From: Rutstroemia sp. NJR-2017a BVV2
Lineage: Eukaryota > Ascomycota > Leotiomycetes > Helotiales > Rutstroemiaceae
Direction of reading: 5' to 3'
DNA length: 64,000 nucleotides
Assembly (NCBI GenBank): GCA_002946415.1
Contig: NJPS01000060.1
Location: forward strand, 59,347 to 123,346
Shown: positions 35,112-47,180 of the stretch, in pieces
How positions within the stretch are numbered: position 1 is the first letter of the stretch
Layout: every line of letters begins with the position of its first letter
The notes under the pieces: generated by a model
Databases searched by the model: none
Told to the model about the DNA's origin: nothing
Seen by the model: only the letters and a program-made list of their open reading frames with translations
Translations under genes and position numbers: made by a program

Positions 35112-36741
35112 TCAAGCAGGGACAACCTCAACCTGGGCACCGCTAGCAGAAGTACAAGTGAGAGCTATCAGCTCTTCCCATGGCCCATTCTCTGCAGCAT
35201 TAACCTCCTTGAATTCCTGCGCAAGACGACAAGTCGTATACGCTGCTTCCGCAAGACTGAGATGTTGTCCGGGGCAATTACGAGGTCCCATGCCGAAAGG
35301 CTGGTATTTCTGTTTGATCTCGTTAGTTTCGTGCAAAGTATACTCTCAGTGATAAAGAGGAGACAGAATAGAACGATAGGAAAAAGGAACTTACCCAGCC
35401 AACCTGCAAGTTTGTCCACCGCTCTGGTTTATACTCCTCGGCGTCATCACCCCACAGTTCTGGGCGCCTGTGAAGTGCGGTGACATGGAAGGCAACGTTT
35501 GTTCCTTTTGGAACAACAATGGGAGATTGGCCGTCCGGACCACCACCTCTTGGAAGTACAGTGTCGCGAATAGCCATGCGGGTGTTGATAGGAATGACCG
35601 GGTGAAGACGTAGAGCTTCCTTTAAGCAAGATTGGAGGTAGTGCATGCTCTTGAGCTGTTCGTGTGTTGGCTTTTCTCCTCCCAAGAATGCCACTTCTTC
35701 GCGGATCTTGGCCCAGATTGCGGGGTTTCGAGAGAACAAGAAGAATAGATTGGTCATAAGAGCAGCGGTAGTATCCCTTCCTGCGAAGAGAATGGTCGTA
35801 AGTTCATCAAGCATGACTTTGGGGTCATCTGTAGATTTGGCAACCTCCTCAAGGTAAATAGGACGTGGAGACATTTTCGACTCCATGTCAACGGATTGTT
35901 TTTGAGGCAATAGACCGGATAGAAAAGATTTTCGAAATTGAACAGCATCGTTGATGAGGTAGTGCTGCATAAATTTGCGTACCTCGGCAACGCTCTTGTG
36001 ATAAACTGGTTGGTGAATAAATTTGGTCATCCACACGAGAAGCCACGACGCGTGACCACTCTCAGCCGAAGTCGTCATATTGTCAAGAAGACTATGTTTG
36101 TCATCCAAAAGAAGCCCAATGGACTTATCAAACATAATTTCTGATGTGATATCGACGGTTAGGCACAGGAAAAGGCGAGCGAGATCAACCTTGCCATCCT
36201 GTTTCTTGACCGCATCGATTAGACGACTGACATGGCGCTCGTAGAGGTCGGTGTTGGAGTATTGCTCTTTGGAGAAGCTAGGTCGGAGCATGGCACGCTT
36301 TTGCTCCCACTGATGGCCGTTGGCGAGCAGAACACTGTGACGGCCAAGCAGAGGCAGAAAGGCAAGCTCACGGCGACTGTCTACAGCAAAATCTGCGTAT
36401 TTTGTGGTGTGCATGGCCCTGAGATTCTCAGGATCACACGTAGAGATGACATCGGTGATATGGAGCCGGGTGTAGTAGGTTGAGCCATATTTGTCATATT
36501 GCTCACGGAGCCAGTCCAGGAGTTTTCGACGCTTGGCAGCCTGATTCAACGCCCACCAGTAGTCGAGTCCCAAGAAAGGGTCTTTGAGGGGCCACCGACG
36601 AACTGGTTTGCAGCCGTTGGCCTTAGCTAAGTTGCGGTGTGACAGATATGTACGAATTTTGCTTCCAACGAGCAAAACAGATAAGAAGAGGACGACTGAT
36701 GGAATGACACCATGTTGGGAGAAAAGCTCGCTGAAAGCCAT
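35112..36741 (-). CDS. cytochrome P450 monooxygenase, cluster gene
   Basis: Two exons, 36741-35395 and 35309-35112, joined across an 85-bp intron (GTAAGT, CTAAC branch, ACAG) give 514 residues. A hydrophobic N-terminal anchor (VIPSVVLFLSVLLVG) indicates ER membrane binding. The I-helix motif AGRDTT is at 320-325 and the K-helix EALR at 375-378. PERW is at 439-442, and the haem loop PFGMGPRNCPGQ has Cys461 as ligand. The overall pattern (HTTKYADF near 112, FSKEQY near 156, LHPVIPINTRMA) resembles the CYP52/CYP63-like group, many of which hydroxylate alkyl chains, but substrate cannot be read from this. It is divergent from the DMATS gene and probably hydroxylates the prenylated or unprenylated intermediate. 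Confidence 0.92.
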
Positions 36742-37143
36742 GTTTATGATGATAGAAAGGGAGGACGGGCTGTGACAATATGTTGTGACAGACTAGGAGT
36801 TGTCCAGAAGATTGGTGAAAGATATACAACTGAAAAATCTCAAAGTATAGAAAATCTTGCTGTTGATGGGATCCAGTCAGCTATCATGTGGACAAACTTG
36901 CCACTGGGTGAAAGGTGACTTTATACACAAGACCAACAAAAGTTGCAGAAGGCAGAGAGATTAGAGAGCATGAATAGATGCAGATCGCCACACGTATAGA
37001 TTGGCCAACATTGTAGATCAACTTTCCAACACGTAAAAGCATCCATGATCACACGCAGATAAGTTCCCAAACTAGGATTGTGTTGGTATACAAAAATTAT
37101 CCGCATGATCGACTGTCAGCTCACTAAACAAGAGAACTTGGAA

Positions 37144-37188
37144 GGAGCGGTCTATAACCTAGCATTTCCCCAACTCAGAAAGTGGTCT
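37144..37188. promoter_or_regulatory. 45-bp promoter repeat, copy 1
   Basis: Shares the core CCTAGCATTTC, an AACTC word and the end GTGGTCT with a second copy starting exactly 70 bp downstream. The conserved blocks and diverged spacers suggest retained binding sites. Confidence 0.6.
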
Positions 37189-37213
37189 GTCAGCTCGACA
37201 AGGGAATCTGCAA

Positions 37214-37258
37214 GAAGCAGTTTATCACCTAGCATTTCTCTAACTCCGGGGGTGGTCT
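37214..37258. promoter_or_regulatory. 45-bp promoter repeat, copy 2
   Basis: Partner of the copy starting at 37144, in the same orientation. See that entry for the shared words. Confidence 0.6.
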
Positions 37259-37991
37259 ACTTAGACTGCTTAGAGTAGTGATCGATGTACTGCCCACCGG
37301 CGTAATCAGGATTAGAAAAGATATAAATTACAACGCGACTAGTGCGTTTCATTGGGTGTAATACGAGAAGTAAGCAAGTGAGTAGTTGAACTATTGCGAA
37401 CACTTGCAGAGAATGGTGGAATTCCAAGTTTCTGTACAGGAGGAACCTCCGAGTGGCCAGCATTCCCTATGGACCTATTGGAGCCTCCTATAGGTTTGTA
37501 GGAGGCGTATTCCTAAGGAAATAAGCGGGGGCAACAATCTATACAAAGGGTATTAACGGCATGACCCCTCTTTTCATATGACAGTATACTTCCGATAGAT
37601 CCACAATGCTGAAGGATTAAAGAGCTTCCCGATAGGTCTATATGGGTCCAAATAGACCAGTCGGATGTTTTAGAGAAAAAGCGGCTCGCTACAGGTAACA
37701 GGGGGCTAGGGGCGCAATGACCGTACTGTAAGCGCTAAGCATACCAGCCGCTTACAGCATGTCGACATCTTACGGATAGCTTCCTGAATTATACTAAGAC
37801 GTTGAAAACTTGGATGGCGCCATGATAGATGGTGTCACTATGCATTTATATATGCTTGCTGAGATGAACGAGAGATTTGAAGACATAACAGCTCCTCTTT
37901 GCTATCTTCGAGACTTCTCGGTATTCTTGCGCTACTTAGGAATTACACCTCTATTGACTTTTCTGTATCTTTGCAAAGCACCATTTTAAAC

Positions 37992-39359
37992 ATGAGTTTA
38001 TACGAGAGCCATGTACAAGTGTTCTCGCAGCCCCATCTGCACGAACACAGGCTCCTTAACCAGGTCAAAAACCAAGACGCAAGCAACATCAGACCGCAAA
38101 CTTACGGTCTCGGAGACAGTTCCGCATGGGACACTCTTGCAAAGTGGCTTCCCTACCAAAATGCCAACACTGACTGGTGGTGGAAGACAACTGGCAAACA
38201 AGTGCAAGTTGTTCTAGAGAATGCTGGATATAGTGTTAGCCAACAGTATGAGATCCTGCTGTTCCACTATTGGGCAGTTGTTCCTCGCCTTGGTCCACAG
38301 CCATCCTCAATACATCCCCAGTGGAGGAGCTTCATGACTGATGACTTCTCGCCAATCGAATACAGTTGGAAATGGGGCATGGGTAGCGACAAGCCAGAGG
38401 TTCGATACGGTATCGAGGCTCTCAGCCCCCATCCAGGCGGGAAGACGGATCCTTGGAATCAGACACCTACCCACGAACTCCTATACCAGCTAAACGCGAC
38501 AATGCCCGGGCTCGACTTGTCCTGGTATCATCATTTCAAAAACTTTCTCTTTAATCCAGGTACCATCGCCGCCAGCACAAAAAAGCAGGGAGATTCATCC
38601 TTGTTCTTGGCGTTCGAGATGGTACGCGGGCAAATCTCAGTCAAAGCGTACTTCATTCCCGTGGAGACACCAGAGAGAAGTGTCGCCGACCAAATATTCG
38701 CAGCCATTAAGGCTGCGCCTTCTAGCAACTTGGAAGCCATTCATCAGATGGAATCCTATCTCAAGCAAAACCCAGAGAGCTCATCACTAAAGCCTTTCAT
38801 GATCGGTATCGATTGCGTCAGTCCCTCTAAGTCGCGCCTCAAAGTCTATGTGCGGTCGCCGCGAACCTCCTTCAATTTTGTGCGAAACGTGATGACACTT
38901 GGGGGTCTTCGCTCTGGTCTCGATGATGGTCTGGATCAGTTTGATGACCTCTGGAAACTCACGCTCGGGCTTGAATCCAACTACTCAAGAGATGAAGACC
39001 TACCGAACCGGCATCACACAACTTCTGGGACTTGCTTCTACTTTGATGTTGCTCCCAAGTCCTCAGTCCCAGATGTAAAGGCCTACATTCCTGTCAGACA
39101 CTATGCTCGGAGTGATCGGCAAGTTGGGAAGGGGCTGACAAGGTTTCTGGAAAAGCACGGGCGGGCGCATTTCGCTCAAGGTTACTCGAACGTCGTGGAG
39201 AGTCTGGCAACGACTGCAGGGACTGACGCGACAACTGGCGTACAGACTTATATTTCTTGCGCCTACCAACAAGGTCAGATATCCATGACTTCCTATCTCA
39301 GTCCGCAGATCTACCATCCAGCGAGGTGGTCACCTTCTGTCCGGGAGAGCCTAAAGTGA
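37992..39359 (+). CDS. DMATS-type aromatic prenyltransferase
   Basis: A single exon of 455 residues, the usual length for fungal DMATS enzymes. The ATG at 37992 is chosen over an upstream TTG because it precedes the conserved start (YESHVQVF). Family marks include DTLAKWLPYQN, LFHYWAVVPRLG and the region with the general-base glutamate, SPIEYSWKWG (Glu123). Others are VRYGIEALS, MIGIDCVSPSKSRLKVYVRSP, LTLGLE and YIPVRHYARSD. The fold is the ABBA prenyltransferase barrel, soluble and metal-independent. These enzymes attach a dimethylallyl group to the ring of tryptophan, tyrosine, a cyclic dipeptide or another aromatic. The acceptor here is unknown, but the adjacent ATP-grasp ligase makes an amino-acid-derived amide plausible. 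Confidence 0.93.
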   Translation: MSLYESHVQVFSQPHLHEHRLLNQVKNQDASNIRPQTYGLGDSSAWDTLAKWLPYQNANTDWWWKTTGKQVQVVLENAGYSVSQQYEILLFHYWAVVPRLGPQPSSIHPQWRSFMTDDFSPIEYSWKWGMGSDKPEVRYGIEALSPHPGGKTDPWNQTPTHELLYQLNATMPGLDLSWYHHFKNFLFNPGTIAASTKKQGDSSLFLAFEMVRGQISVKAYFIPVETPERSVADQIFAAIKAAPSSNLEAIHQMESYLKQNPESSSLKPFMIGIDCVSPSKSRLKVYVRSPRTSFNFVRNVMTLGGLRSGLDDGLDQFDDLWKLTLGLESNYSRDEDLPNRHHTTSGTCFYFDVAPKSSVPDVKAYIPVRHYARSDRQVGKGLTRFLEKHGRAHFAQGYSNVVESLATTAGTDATTGVQTYISCAYQQGQISMTSYLSPQIYHPARWSPSVRESLK

Positions 39360-39517
39360 AAGCTTCAGTTCAGCGAAGAGGAATTGAAGAGGAGTTGGTG
39401 GAGATGGATGCTTCTTTGTTCAATCTGGGAACATTGGTGTGCTCTTGTGGATTCCACAGTAAATACTTAGCTGTAATGCTAGAAAGTCTAGATTGCCTAT
39501 CATATTATCATATTATC

Positions 39518-39621
39518 AAATTATCAAATTATCAAATTATCAAATTATCAAATTATCAAATTATCAAATTATCAAATTATCAAATTATCAAATTATCAAA
39601 TTATCAAATTATCAAATTATC
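39518..39621. repeat. AAATTATC octanucleotide array, 13 copies
   Basis: Thirteen perfect copies of AAATTATC, 160 bp after the prenyltransferase stop codon. Confidence 0.93.
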
Positions 39622-40170
39622 AAATAACAGTTCAACTCATCTGCCACTTAAATTCAGTCGCTGATAGAAGCTCCCGTTTGACTGTATCGTGTTAGCCCAT
39701 CCAGCCATAGCTTACAAACAAGCTTTCACTAAAGTGTTGGAAAGCAAAACCCCACCATGTAACGTCGAAACTTGAGCCGCAAGAACACCTTGAAATGAGG
39801 CTCTCAGCCTTATGTCCTTGATTGTGTGACTTCCCCGACGGTTCTATCGTGACACTGATTCGTCGTTGCCTAAGGTACCTTGGATAAATGGGATAAATGG
39901 TCAGGTTAGCAACGCAAACATTTTGGAGAATTCGCACGCAAGAATAACAAGAACTTCCATCAAGACCAAAAACTTGGGGGCATCGAGGGTTCACAGATAA
40001 TTTGGGCTGGTCTGTGCAGCGCCGATGTAGACCAAAAAGGCGCCCGGAGATACGATCTTACCCACATATCCCCACGCTGACTCGGATCTGACTCCCCAGC
40101 TGCCTAGTTAGTGCTGTGTGGAGTATGGAGATTAGTGTCTCAGTCTCGCGACCAGGAAATACTATGCCCC

Positions 40171-40234
40171 CCCATGGACAAAGGTTAAATTTTTGCGCGT
40201 CTTGCCACCGCAGGATTTAACCTTTGTTCATGGG
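40171..40234. repeat. inverted repeat with 19-bp arms
   Basis: The arms CCCATGGACAAAGGTTAAA (40171-40189) and TTTAACCTTTGTTCATGGG (40216-40234) are complementary at 18 of 19 positions around a 26-base loop. Confidence 0.9.
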
Positions 40235-40904
40235 TCAGTAGAGTACAGGTGCGCGGGTAGATCCGCAAACGTCAATGATCTTCACTACTGTAGAGGCAAC
40301 GCAACACCTTGCGTAAGTGGCTTGCAACCGTGTAAGCGAAGACCGACGACTGCATTAGTGATTTTCGCTGCATCAGTAATCACGCCTTCCGCCCCAAGAA
40401 TGAAGAGCGTTTATGCGGTTACATCTGGAATGTGCCTTATCAGCAACCCTGTATACCCTGTATACCCGCATACCCCACCACTTCACGTACTTCCCTCAAT
40501 GTTTCAGGATCACACCAAGGCAATACAAGAATAAAAGTTGGCATCGTAACTAGAACCCCTGGTTAGGGTCTAGATAAGCACTGCTAAGCACTGCTAAGCT
40601 CTAACTAAACTCGGATCAATACATATTTTAGGATCGGTTTATGTTTTTGAATACTTTCATAAATAAATCATTATTAGTTCTAATTAATTGAACTTCTAAG
40701 AATTTATAACTCAGACAATAAATAATGATTTATCGTTTTTAAATATATAGAAATCGTAAATATTATTGTTTTTTATGTATCAAATCTTTCCGTATCTTCA
40801 TTTGGATTGACCACTGGTGGGTATACTTGATTTCTACTTCCCTCAATCACTCTCAAACTCTTGCTGTCAGTCAATGTTCATTTACACCAGCCAGCTCAAT
40901 CAGC

Positions 40905-43900
40905 ATGATGGAAAAGGAAGACACGAGGCAGCCGCTCGCATTGGCACCTGCTGAGCAGCGCATTCTGGACGCTCAGCGCGATGGGTTAGATGGAAGTAAT
41001 CCTGTGTCCACGATTCCTGCTGTATTCGCATATGCTGCTACAATTGATCGCATTTTCATGTCTGTGGGATGTTTGTGTTGCATAGCCGGCGGCGCTCTCA
41101 ACCCGCTACTTACCGTATGTTCCACTCCTTTTCGAGTTATGAAATGACAGGTATGCTGATGGAATAGCTCGAAGGTTATCTATGGTCAGCTAGTTGGTGC
41201 TTTTCAGGACTTCACCAATGATGAAATCAGCGCATCCCAACTCTCATCACGAGTCGCCAGGTTTTCCTTGTACTTTGTCTACCTAGCTATTGGCATGTTT
41301 GTCTTCATCTATGTTGCCACGGTCAGCTTCTTCCTGTGCGGTGAACGTATCACGCAGCGTCTTCGAATCGCTTATCTCAAGGCGGTGTTGCGCCAGAACA
41401 TTGCATTTTTCGATGTTCTTGGACTTGGGCTGATTACCACAAGCTTGACTTCGGACATCCATTTGGTGCATGAGGCCATCTCGGGAAAGGTCTCACTGAC
41501 CCTCACTGCAGCTGCGACATGTATTACGGCCTTCATAATCACATTCGTGGAATGCTGGCGGTTGGCACTAGTCCTTATGAGCACCGTGGTAGCAATGACT
41601 GCTGCTAACACTCTAGGCACCAGGTTGGCGGTTCGGTACAATCGAGCTGCACTGGATGCTTCTTCGAAAGGCAATGCTATTGCTGAGGAGGCTTTTAGAT
41701 CTCACAAACACGTCGCGGCCTTTGGCATACAACAAGATCTGGAGGACAAGTACACTGGTCATCTTCGGCATGCCAGATCGCAGAGTCTGATGGCTCGTTC
41801 TGCTGTCGCCTTGATGATTGCGACTTTCATGGGTATCATGTATTTGAGTTCCGGGCTATCTTTCTGGCAAGGCTCAAGGTTCCTGGTGCTGGGAGTGGCA
41901 TCACCTTCAAGCATTGTCACGTGCTCCATGGCGGTCATTATTAGTGCTCTTACGATTGGCAAAGTAGCACCAAATGCCCAAGCGTTTGTCACCGGTGTTG
42001 CTGCTGCAGGCCACTTATTGGACTGCATCACGAGGAAATCTCCTATAGACCCCTTTGACGAATCAGGGGCTAGACCAAAGGAGGTGATTGGGAATATTGA
42101 GTTCAGGGGAGTCAAACTTGTCTACCCCTCAAGGCCCGAAGCTTTCGCGCTGAATGGACTTGAGTTATCGATCCAGGCTGGAAAGACAACTGCCGTGATT
42201 GGGGCTTCTGGCTCGGGCAAAAGTAGTATTGTTGGATTAATTCAAAGGTTTTACCAGCCAATATCAGGTTGCATTAGTGAGTCTAGACTATATAATGTTG
42301 CAACGCTTTCACTTGACAAATGAACGGATACTAATGATGGGGTGTAGCTCTCGATCAAGTCGACATCAAAGACCTGAACCTTCAGTGGCTCAGGCAACAA
42401 GTGGCTCTTGTCAGTCAGGAGCCGACCATTTTCAAAGCATCAATCTTCGAAAATATTAGTCATGGTCTCATAGCGAGTGGCCGAGCAGTACAAGATAAAA
42501 ACACCCTCCGCGAACTTGTGGAGAATGCTGCCAAGATTGCCAATGCCCACGACTTTATCCTAGCCTTACCACGCGGTTACGACACTGATGCTGGGGAGAT
42601 GGGCGGCCAACTATCTGGAGGGCAACGCCAGCGCATTGCTATAGCCCGCGCTATCATTGGAGATCCCAAAATTTTGCTTCTTGACGAGGCCACAGCAGCT
42701 CTCGATGCCAAATCTGAGCAGCTTGTGCTCAAGGCACTGGAGCAAGCTTCGATTGGTAGAACGACTATCTTCATCACTCACCGCTTGTCTTCTGTTCGCA
42801 AGGCAGACCAAATCATTGTCATGGCCCAAGGCCGCGTTGTGGAAGCCGGCAATCACGAGACACTTGTCGAGGCTGGAGGAATCTACGCTACTGGCTTGGA
42901 TAAACAAAGGCTTCTGGTCTCTCCGAAAGAACTTGACTTAAATGATTACGACAGCAACATGAGCCATGTCTCATCAGCCGTCGATCATAAAGCCCCAGAT
43001 CAGTTCAAAGAGAAGTCGGTAATTCCGGAAGAAGATCTTGACGCCCCGGAGGGTGTCGCCACGGTTGCTGCATCGCCTGAAGAGACCTTCGCGGAAAACA
43101 GGTCTGTTTGGTCCCTTGTCAAATTTGCCTCCTCGCTCAATAGGCCTGAAACACCTATCGTTATAACCGGACTCGTCTGTTGTCTTTTATCAGGAACTGT
43201 GAACCCAGTGTAAGATACTATTCTTCTCTATTGAAATTCCTATGATTTGGCATGCTGATGATTTTCTTCTTACTACAGACAGTCACTGTTCTTCGCACAC
43301 AGTTTACAATCGCTTTCTTTGCCATCCTCAGAGTATCCTAAACTTCGCTCGGAGATCGATTTTTGGTCGGCCATGTATCTCATGCTCGGTATTGTCGCCT
43401 TCATCACATGGGCCGGCCAAGGTTTCTGCCTGGCATATTGCTCCGAAGCTCTGACATTCCGCGCACGAACCAAAGCATTCCGATCGGTTCTCCGACAAGA
43501 CATGGCCTTTTTCGACAGTCCAAAACATACCACAGGTGCCTTGGTGAACGTACTCTCCACGTCAGCTGCCCAACTAGCAGGCCTTGGCGGTGCCGTCCTG
43601 TCAACCATTCTGACTGCATTTGCGACACTTGCCGGCGGCATCATTCTGAGCCTCATCATTGGCTGGAAACTGGCTCTAGTCTGTACATCTACCATCCCAA
43701 TCATTCTTACCTGTGGCTGGCTGCGACTCCGCGTGCTGTCGTCAATGGAGGCGAAGACCCGAGCCGCATACGCAGAATCTGCCACGTACGCAGCCGAGGC
43801 TATTGGGGCCATTCGGACAGTCTCTGCCCTCTGCATGGAGGACCACGTTCTACAGACATATGAGAATATTCTTACTAGAACAGCTGCGCACAATATGCGT

Positions 43901-44974
43901 TCGACGCTCTACGCCAGTGCGTTATACGCGGCCTCTCAATCGTTGGTCTTTCTAGTTGCTTCGCTTGGCTTCTGGTACGGCGGAACATTAATTGCCAGCC
44001 ATAGCTACAGCATGTTTCAGTACTTCGTATGCTTTGCTGCTCTTGTATCCGGCAGCCAATCTGTCGGAGCGGTGTTCAGCTTCGCACCTGATATAAGCAA
44101 GGCCATTCACGGGGGACAGGACTTCAAACGTCTGTTTGACAAGCAGCCGAAAATTGACATATGGGATAGCACGGGGAAAGACCTGGAGGGTTGCAAAGGC
44201 TCTATTGAGTTCAACAATGTTTCTTTCAGCTATGCAAGCCGGCTTGATTCCTATGCGCTCAGAGACTTTAGTCTGAGGGTCCAACCAAAGCAGACAGTCG
44301 CACTGGTGGGGCACAGTGGGTGCGGAAAGAGCACAATAATCTCGCTCTTGGAGCGATTTATCGATCCCAATACAGGAACAGTGATTGTGGACGGCCATGA
44401 TTTGCGAATATTGGATTTAAAGAAATACCGATCCCTCGTCTCATTAGTCGGGCAAGAATCTGTTTTGTACCAAGGAACCATTCGCGAAAACCTGATACTA
44501 GGAGTCGGACGCGCCGACGTCTCTCAAGAAGAAATTGAAACCGCCTGCAAGGAAGCAAACATCCTCACCTTCATCCAAAGCCTCCCCGATGGCTTCGCCA
44601 CCGAAGTAGGAAGCCGAGGCGTGATGTTATCAGGCGGTCAAAAGCAACGACTTGCCATCGCTCGGGCGCTATTGCGCAATTCTCCGATTCTGCTTCTAGA
44701 CGAGGCTACATCCGCGTTGGATGGAGAGTCCGAAACTGTAGTCCTCGAGGCTTTGGAAGCGGCGTCGCGTGATCGGACTACGATTGTGGTGGCGCATAGG
44801 TTAAGGACGGTGAGAGACGCGGATCTGATATGTGTTATGGAGCAGGGAAGACTGGTGGAGCAGGGAACTCATGATCAGCTTATGAAGATGAGGGGCAAGT
44901 ATGCGGAGATGGTGGAACTGCAGAGTTTGGAGGAAGAGATTGAATCGCCTCTGGGGAATACTACTAGGAGATGA
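40905..44974 (+). CDS. full-length ABCB (MDR-type) ABC transporter, cluster gene
   Basis: Four exons: 40905-41114, 41175-42276, 42348-43209 and 43279-44974, giving 1289 residues, normal for a fungal TMD-NBD-TMD-NBD pump. Membrane segments are clear in both halves (for example LYFVYLAIGMFVFIYVATV and YLMLGIVAFITWAG). NBD1 has Walker A GASGSGKSS, signature LSGGQRQR and Walker B ILLLDEATAAL. NBD2 has GHSGCGKST, LSGGQKQR and ILLLDEATSAL. Both catalytic sites look intact, and the H-loops are FITHRLSS and VVAHRLRT. These pumps sit in the plasma or vacuolar membrane and export hydrophobic compounds using ATP. Placed at the cluster edge, it probably gives export and self-protection. It directly abuts the RIP-damaged block on its right. 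Confidence 0.93.
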
Positions 44975-45463
44975 GTCTTGTAGGAAACGAGGAGGAAATA
45001 TTCACTGAGCGGTTTAGTTATTATGGGATGCTGGATATGCTAGATGGTCTTGGTCAAAGTAGCACCTCTAATATCCACCGGACCACCAGGAACCGACGAA
45101 GTGGTGGCCTGTAATTACACAGTATCTTTGCTGCACTTCTCTATTAAAGATTTTAGTTAGTGATTGAATCTTTCGAATCCCAGCGAGGAACGCAAGTAAT
45201 GAAATGCAGATGGGGTTTTACTTGAATCAGGCTAGTATATATATATTACTAAAGTCGACACTCTCAGTTCTACGAAGAGTCGAGATCTTCTTTATAGAAA
45301 TATACTTGGAATTATTCAAAACTTAAAATAGAAGTGAGTTTATTTCCCCAAAATCTTGTTTATATAATATAAATAGAAAGAGAAATTATATAATAAAGAT
45401 TTTATTTAAAGTAAATTAACTTTATCTAATTAAAAATCTAATTATTAAAATTTATTATTAAAG
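44975..45463. other. transition from cluster DNA to the AT-rich repeat block
   Basis: Base composition falls from near-normal just after the transporter stop to strongly AT-rich by 45.3 kb. No gene is visible. Confidence 0.6.
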
Positions 45464-45649
45464 TGTGACAATATATCTCGAAAGAATCGAATATACTTTA
45501 GAATTAAGAACTAAAGAACTAAGAGAGCTTTAGAGCTCGAAGAGCCTATATATAAGAAGTGATTATATAATAATTATATATCTAACTAACTCTATCTAGT
45601 TCTAGCTTGCGTCGGCCTAACTAAATACGAAATCGTATATATTATTATA
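45464..45649 (-). repeat. 3' LTR of the gypsy element
   Basis: Begins with TGTGACA on the plus strand and ends with TTATTATA, the likely damaged form of a terminal CA. It is preceded by TAAAG. It aligns without gaps to the copy at 51746. Confidence 0.9.
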
Positions 45650-47099
45650 TTATCTCCTTTTTCAATAAAGTATATCTTTATACCTTCTTATAATTGTATC
45701 TGATAGTTCTATTAGTTAATAAATTATATATCTTATAGCTTGAAATCGTCGTTGTAGTCTATAAATACAGCTAAATGAATATAAGAAGTAAAGTTAAATA
45801 AATGGTATATAATGGATTTGAAGCTAAAAACGAATATTATAGTTATTAAATAAGTAACGATAGAAAGTACTTCTTTTATATTAATACTATAGGTTAGTTA
45901 CCCTCAAAGTAATTATAGTTTTCTTCTCCTTTTTGGTATAAGTATAGCTATTTAGGAAGAAGTATAGGTAGGCTAGATAGTATAAGGTTGGCTAAGTAGA
46001 AATTATATAAAAATAGTAACAAGATCTTTAGATCGGATACCGAGTACTAGATCAGATCAATATTATAGTTTTGCTATTAGATACGATATATTAATAATTT
46101 GTATTATAGCTTATATACTAAGATCTGTTTGATAATATACTTATTAGTATCAATGATATTGATCAGTAGTAGAGATTTATTATACTATATAGGTAAGGGA
46201 TTATCAGCTATTTTATATAACTTCTTAGTAAGGAATATATTATAAATCTATATAATATCAAGGAGCTCTAATTGGTAGAAATAACCGATCTTCTCAAATA
46301 TTTTAAAGCAACTACCTATAGGATAATCGAGCTTCTTGGATAGATATTAAGTTGGTAAGTATCGTATATCCAACTAGATATAGTTATCTATATCGAAGTC
46401 TATAGATCTCCTATACTTATTTGCGAACTCTATTATATATACTTGAGCCTTTTGGATTAATTTGCGGATATATTCCAGTACTTTGCAATTCCTACAAATA
46501 TAAGTATATACTTCCTACAAATTGAGATCGTCTATAGTAAGCTATAGTTCAGTTTTCTAGTTCTATAAGGTTCTAAGAATATATCTATAGAGTACCTCGA
46601 AGAGTAGTAGATCTTTAAACGATATATATAGTAGTATTAGTTAAGTATAATCTATTATAGATAAGAACTTAGATTAGTTATTTTGGTAGTAGCTAACAAA
46701 AGATCTTAATCTCTATTATAGATACTGATTGTAAATCTTAGTTTGGCTATCAGTTTGTAAATAATCTGTAGTCGAGAACTTAACTTTAGTACTTAGGATA
46801 TTATTGAACTTCTATTAGAAATAGAAAACGAATTATAGTCCTCTATCTGAAAGTATAATGGTCAGGGCTTTATAATATCGGTAAATATATATCAGATAAA
46901 GTTTGGTTTATTCTCGTATAATAATCAACTTATAGTATAGGATTGTAATTACTTGTTTACTTAATCGATCAATAATCACCAGAATATTATTATATCTATA
47001 TTTATTCTTGTTGAAGCTATAGTAGTCTATTATAATATATTCCTATATATATATCGGAATAGGTAATAGATATAATAGTCCAGAGATCTTATTTCTTGG

Positions 47100-47180
47100 A
47101 ATAGAGCTATAGTAGTAAATATAATAGTTATATATATAGTTAGTAATATCTATAGAGATACTATACCAGTAATACTAGTT
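47100..47180 (-). pseudogene. gypsy integrase zinc-binding remnant
   Basis: The minus strand reads YYWYSISIDITNYIYNYYIY, which resembles the HHCC domain of gypsy integrases with the cysteine positions changed to tyrosine, as expected from G-to-A change of TGT/TGC codons. Confidence 0.65.

Larger units (their letters stand above)
36742..37991. promoter_or_regulatory. shared divergent promoter of P450 and prenyltransferase genes
   Basis: The 1250 bp between two outward-facing start codons hold a duplicated 45-bp block (listed separately) and a TATA-like TTTATATATGC about 140 bases before the DMATS ATG. A short inverted repeat, CCTAT...ATAGG, lies near 37472-37492. No gene is visible. Confidence 0.55.
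39360..40904. other. 1.5-kb interval between the prenyltransferase and transporter genes
   Basis: Contains an 8-bp array and a strong hairpin (listed separately). The last 300 bp before the transporter are AT-rich and probably its promoter. Frames inside (for example 40193-40534) lack family resemblance. Confidence 0.5.

Noticed and set aside
37899..37991. N-terminal extension of the prenyltransferase from a TTG codon
   Set aside because: No ATG, and DMATS proteins normally begin close to the chosen Met; 455 residues already fits the family.
40193..40534. 113-codon frame between the prenyltransferase and transporter genes
   Set aside because: No resemblance to any family, starts within the hairpin and contains simple repeats.
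45150..45200. tRNA-like TTCGAATCCC word after the transporter gene
   Set aside because: The flanking bases do not form the T-arm, anticodon arm or acceptor stem.
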